From Candidatus Pacearchaeota archaeon (lineage in GTDB: Archaea > Nanobdellota > Nanobdellia > Pacearchaeales > GW2011-AR1), in the NCBI GenBank assembly GCA_026395775.1, contig JAPLYA010000043.1:1-6195 (forward strand): a DNA stretch of 6,195 bases. The letters run 5' to 3'. A program made the position numbers and the translations under genes. The notes under the pieces were generated by a model, which saw only the letters and a list, made by a program, of their open reading frames with translations, was not told where the DNA came from and made no database searches. The stretch's first letter is position 1; every line of letters begins with the position of its first letter. This document shows positions 5,911 to 6,195 of the stretch, in pieces.

Positions 5911-6026
5911 ATGATGAATTTGAATTTTTCTTTGAAAAAACAATTAGCAAGGTTGGGAATGGGGCAAAGATAGATGCCCAAAAAGAGCTTTTAAGAAAGA
6001 AAGTTTAGGTTATATTTAGAAAATAA
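5911..6026 (+). pseudogene. Broken DUF2080-like transposon-associated protein
   Basis: From 5919 one frame reads a coherent peptide, FEFFFEKTISKVGNGAKIDA (5919-5978), then QKELLRKKV, an amber TAG at 6006-6008, VIFRK and TAA at 6024-6026. The pattern FEKT-x-KVGNGAKI...KKVxVI resembles DUF2080 'transposon-encoded' proteins, small archaeal proteins found beside transposases and with an AbrB-like look. Two lesions break it. No start codon lies in this frame; the ATG at 5914 is one base out of phase (one A missing after it would restore it). TAG stands where the family usually has an aromatic residue. A weak SD (GAGGT, 5904-5908) precedes the ATG pair at 5911/5914. Its position just upstream of the transposase fits a decayed element partner. 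The match is from memory of the family. Confidence 0.5.
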
Positions 6027-6048
6027 CAGAATATCTATGCAAAGCTGT

Positions 6049-6062
6049 AGTATCAGGATACT
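6049..6062. repeat. Short palindrome between the DUF2080 remnant and the transposase
   Basis: AGTATC-AG-GATACT is a perfect 6-bp inverted repeat with a 2-nt centre (as RNA, a 5-bp stem with a CAGG loop). It lies 66 nt before the transposase start and might belong to the element's left end, but its partner would be outside the window. Confidence 0.4.
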
Positions 6063-6083
6063 GTATAGTTATCGTCAGATAGA

Positions 6084-6091
6084 TTTATATA
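6084..6091 (+). promoter_or_regulatory. TATA box of the right-hand transposase
   Basis: TTTATATA is centred at about 6087. Normal archaeal spacing places the transcription start near 6112-6115, just before or at the SD, giving a very short leader. Confidence 0.5.
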
Positions 6092-6093
6092 CA

Positions 6094-6124
6094 ATTATCT
6101 CCTCTTTCTATACGAGGAGGTGAT
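6094..6124 (+). promoter_or_regulatory. Hairpin masking the transposase Shine-Dalgarno
   Basis: Positions 6094-6104 (ATTATCTCCTC) pair with 6114-6124 (GAGGAGGTGAT) over 11 bp with two G-U wobbles and a 9-nt loop. The second arm contains the whole SD, AGGAGGTGAT (6115-6124), a perfect anti-SD match 3 nt before the ATG. A transcript entering from upstream would fold and hide the SD. A transcript from the TATA at 6084-6091 would start after the first arm and leave it free. Confidence 0.65.
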
Positions 6125-6127
6125 AAT

Positions 6128-6195
6128 ATGAAATGTCCTTTTTGTAAAAGCAATAAAATTCTAAAGCAAGGAATGAGATATAACTCTTTCGGGAA
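6128..6195 (+). CDS. Transposase N-terminus with zinc-binding CxxC, cut by window edge
   Basis: Only 22 complete residues are visible, beginning MKCPFCKSNKILKQG. The CPFC (C3, C6) followed by a KxG-type turn is the usual zinc-ribbon opening of archaeal DDE-type insertion-sequence transposases, where it binds DNA; the second cysteine pair and the catalytic domain would lie beyond the window. The start is firmly set by the perfect SD at 6115-6124. The DUF2080-like remnant upstream supports a transposable element. The IS family cannot be named from so little sequence. Confidence 0.65.
   Translation, partial: MKCPFCKSNKILKQGMRYNSFG

Noticed and set aside
5911..5973. 20-codon ORF starting at the ATG pair
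   Set aside because: The peptide is unremarkable, whereas the overlapping frame gives a coherent DUF2080-like pattern; this ORF is the out-of-phase reading of that remnant.
6006..6008. Amber codon as pyrrolysine or programmed read-through
   Set aside because: The same gene also lacks an in-frame start and the ATPase ends normally at TAG, so ordinary decay is the simpler explanation.

Overview
The window looks like an AT-rich archaeal chromosome segment, most likely from a DPANN lineage of the Woesearchaeota/Pacearchaeota type. Three things point there. Each resident gene has a TATA-like box centred about 25-27 nt before its start codon and no Shine-Dalgarno (SD) sequence, which is the archaeal leaderless layout. 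The 764-residue surface protein and the pilin-like protein after it match a protein pair I remember from DPANN genomes. The AAA_14/DUF4143 ATPase is common in archaea. The lineage is inferred from protein character only; there is no rRNA here.

Layout: (1) 1-846, minus strand, is an IS110-family transposase running off the left edge. Its 5' flank, about 847-1020, holds two perfect hairpins where an IS110-group bridge RNA would be encoded. (2) 1026-2288, minus, is an intact AAA_14/DUF4143 ATPase whose stop codon lies almost at the inferred IS110 end. (3) 2289-2426 is a divergent promoter region. (4) 2427-2837, plus, is a small predicted lipoprotein. (5) 2884-5178, plus, is a large membrane-anchored, cysteine-rich protein with four Ig-like domains. 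(6) 5339-5899, plus, is a single-pass pilin-like protein. (7) About 5911-6026 is a broken remnant of a DUF2080-like transposon-associated protein. (8) 6128 to the right edge is the start of a second transposase with a CxxC zinc-binding N-terminus.

A resident cell-surface module (lipoprotein, Ig-domain protein, pilin-like protein) thus sits between two insertion sequences. The two kinds of DNA differ in expression signals: residents look leaderless, while both transposases have strong SD sequences. The right-hand transposase's SD is buried in an 11-bp hairpin whose upstream arm would be missing from a transcript started at the element's own promoter. This resembles the read-through protection known for IS10 and IS50.

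The best leads are the candidate bridge RNA with complementary loop sequences, the SD-masking hairpin, and the uncharacterised surface protein pair. No CRISPR array, tRNA or rRNA was seen.
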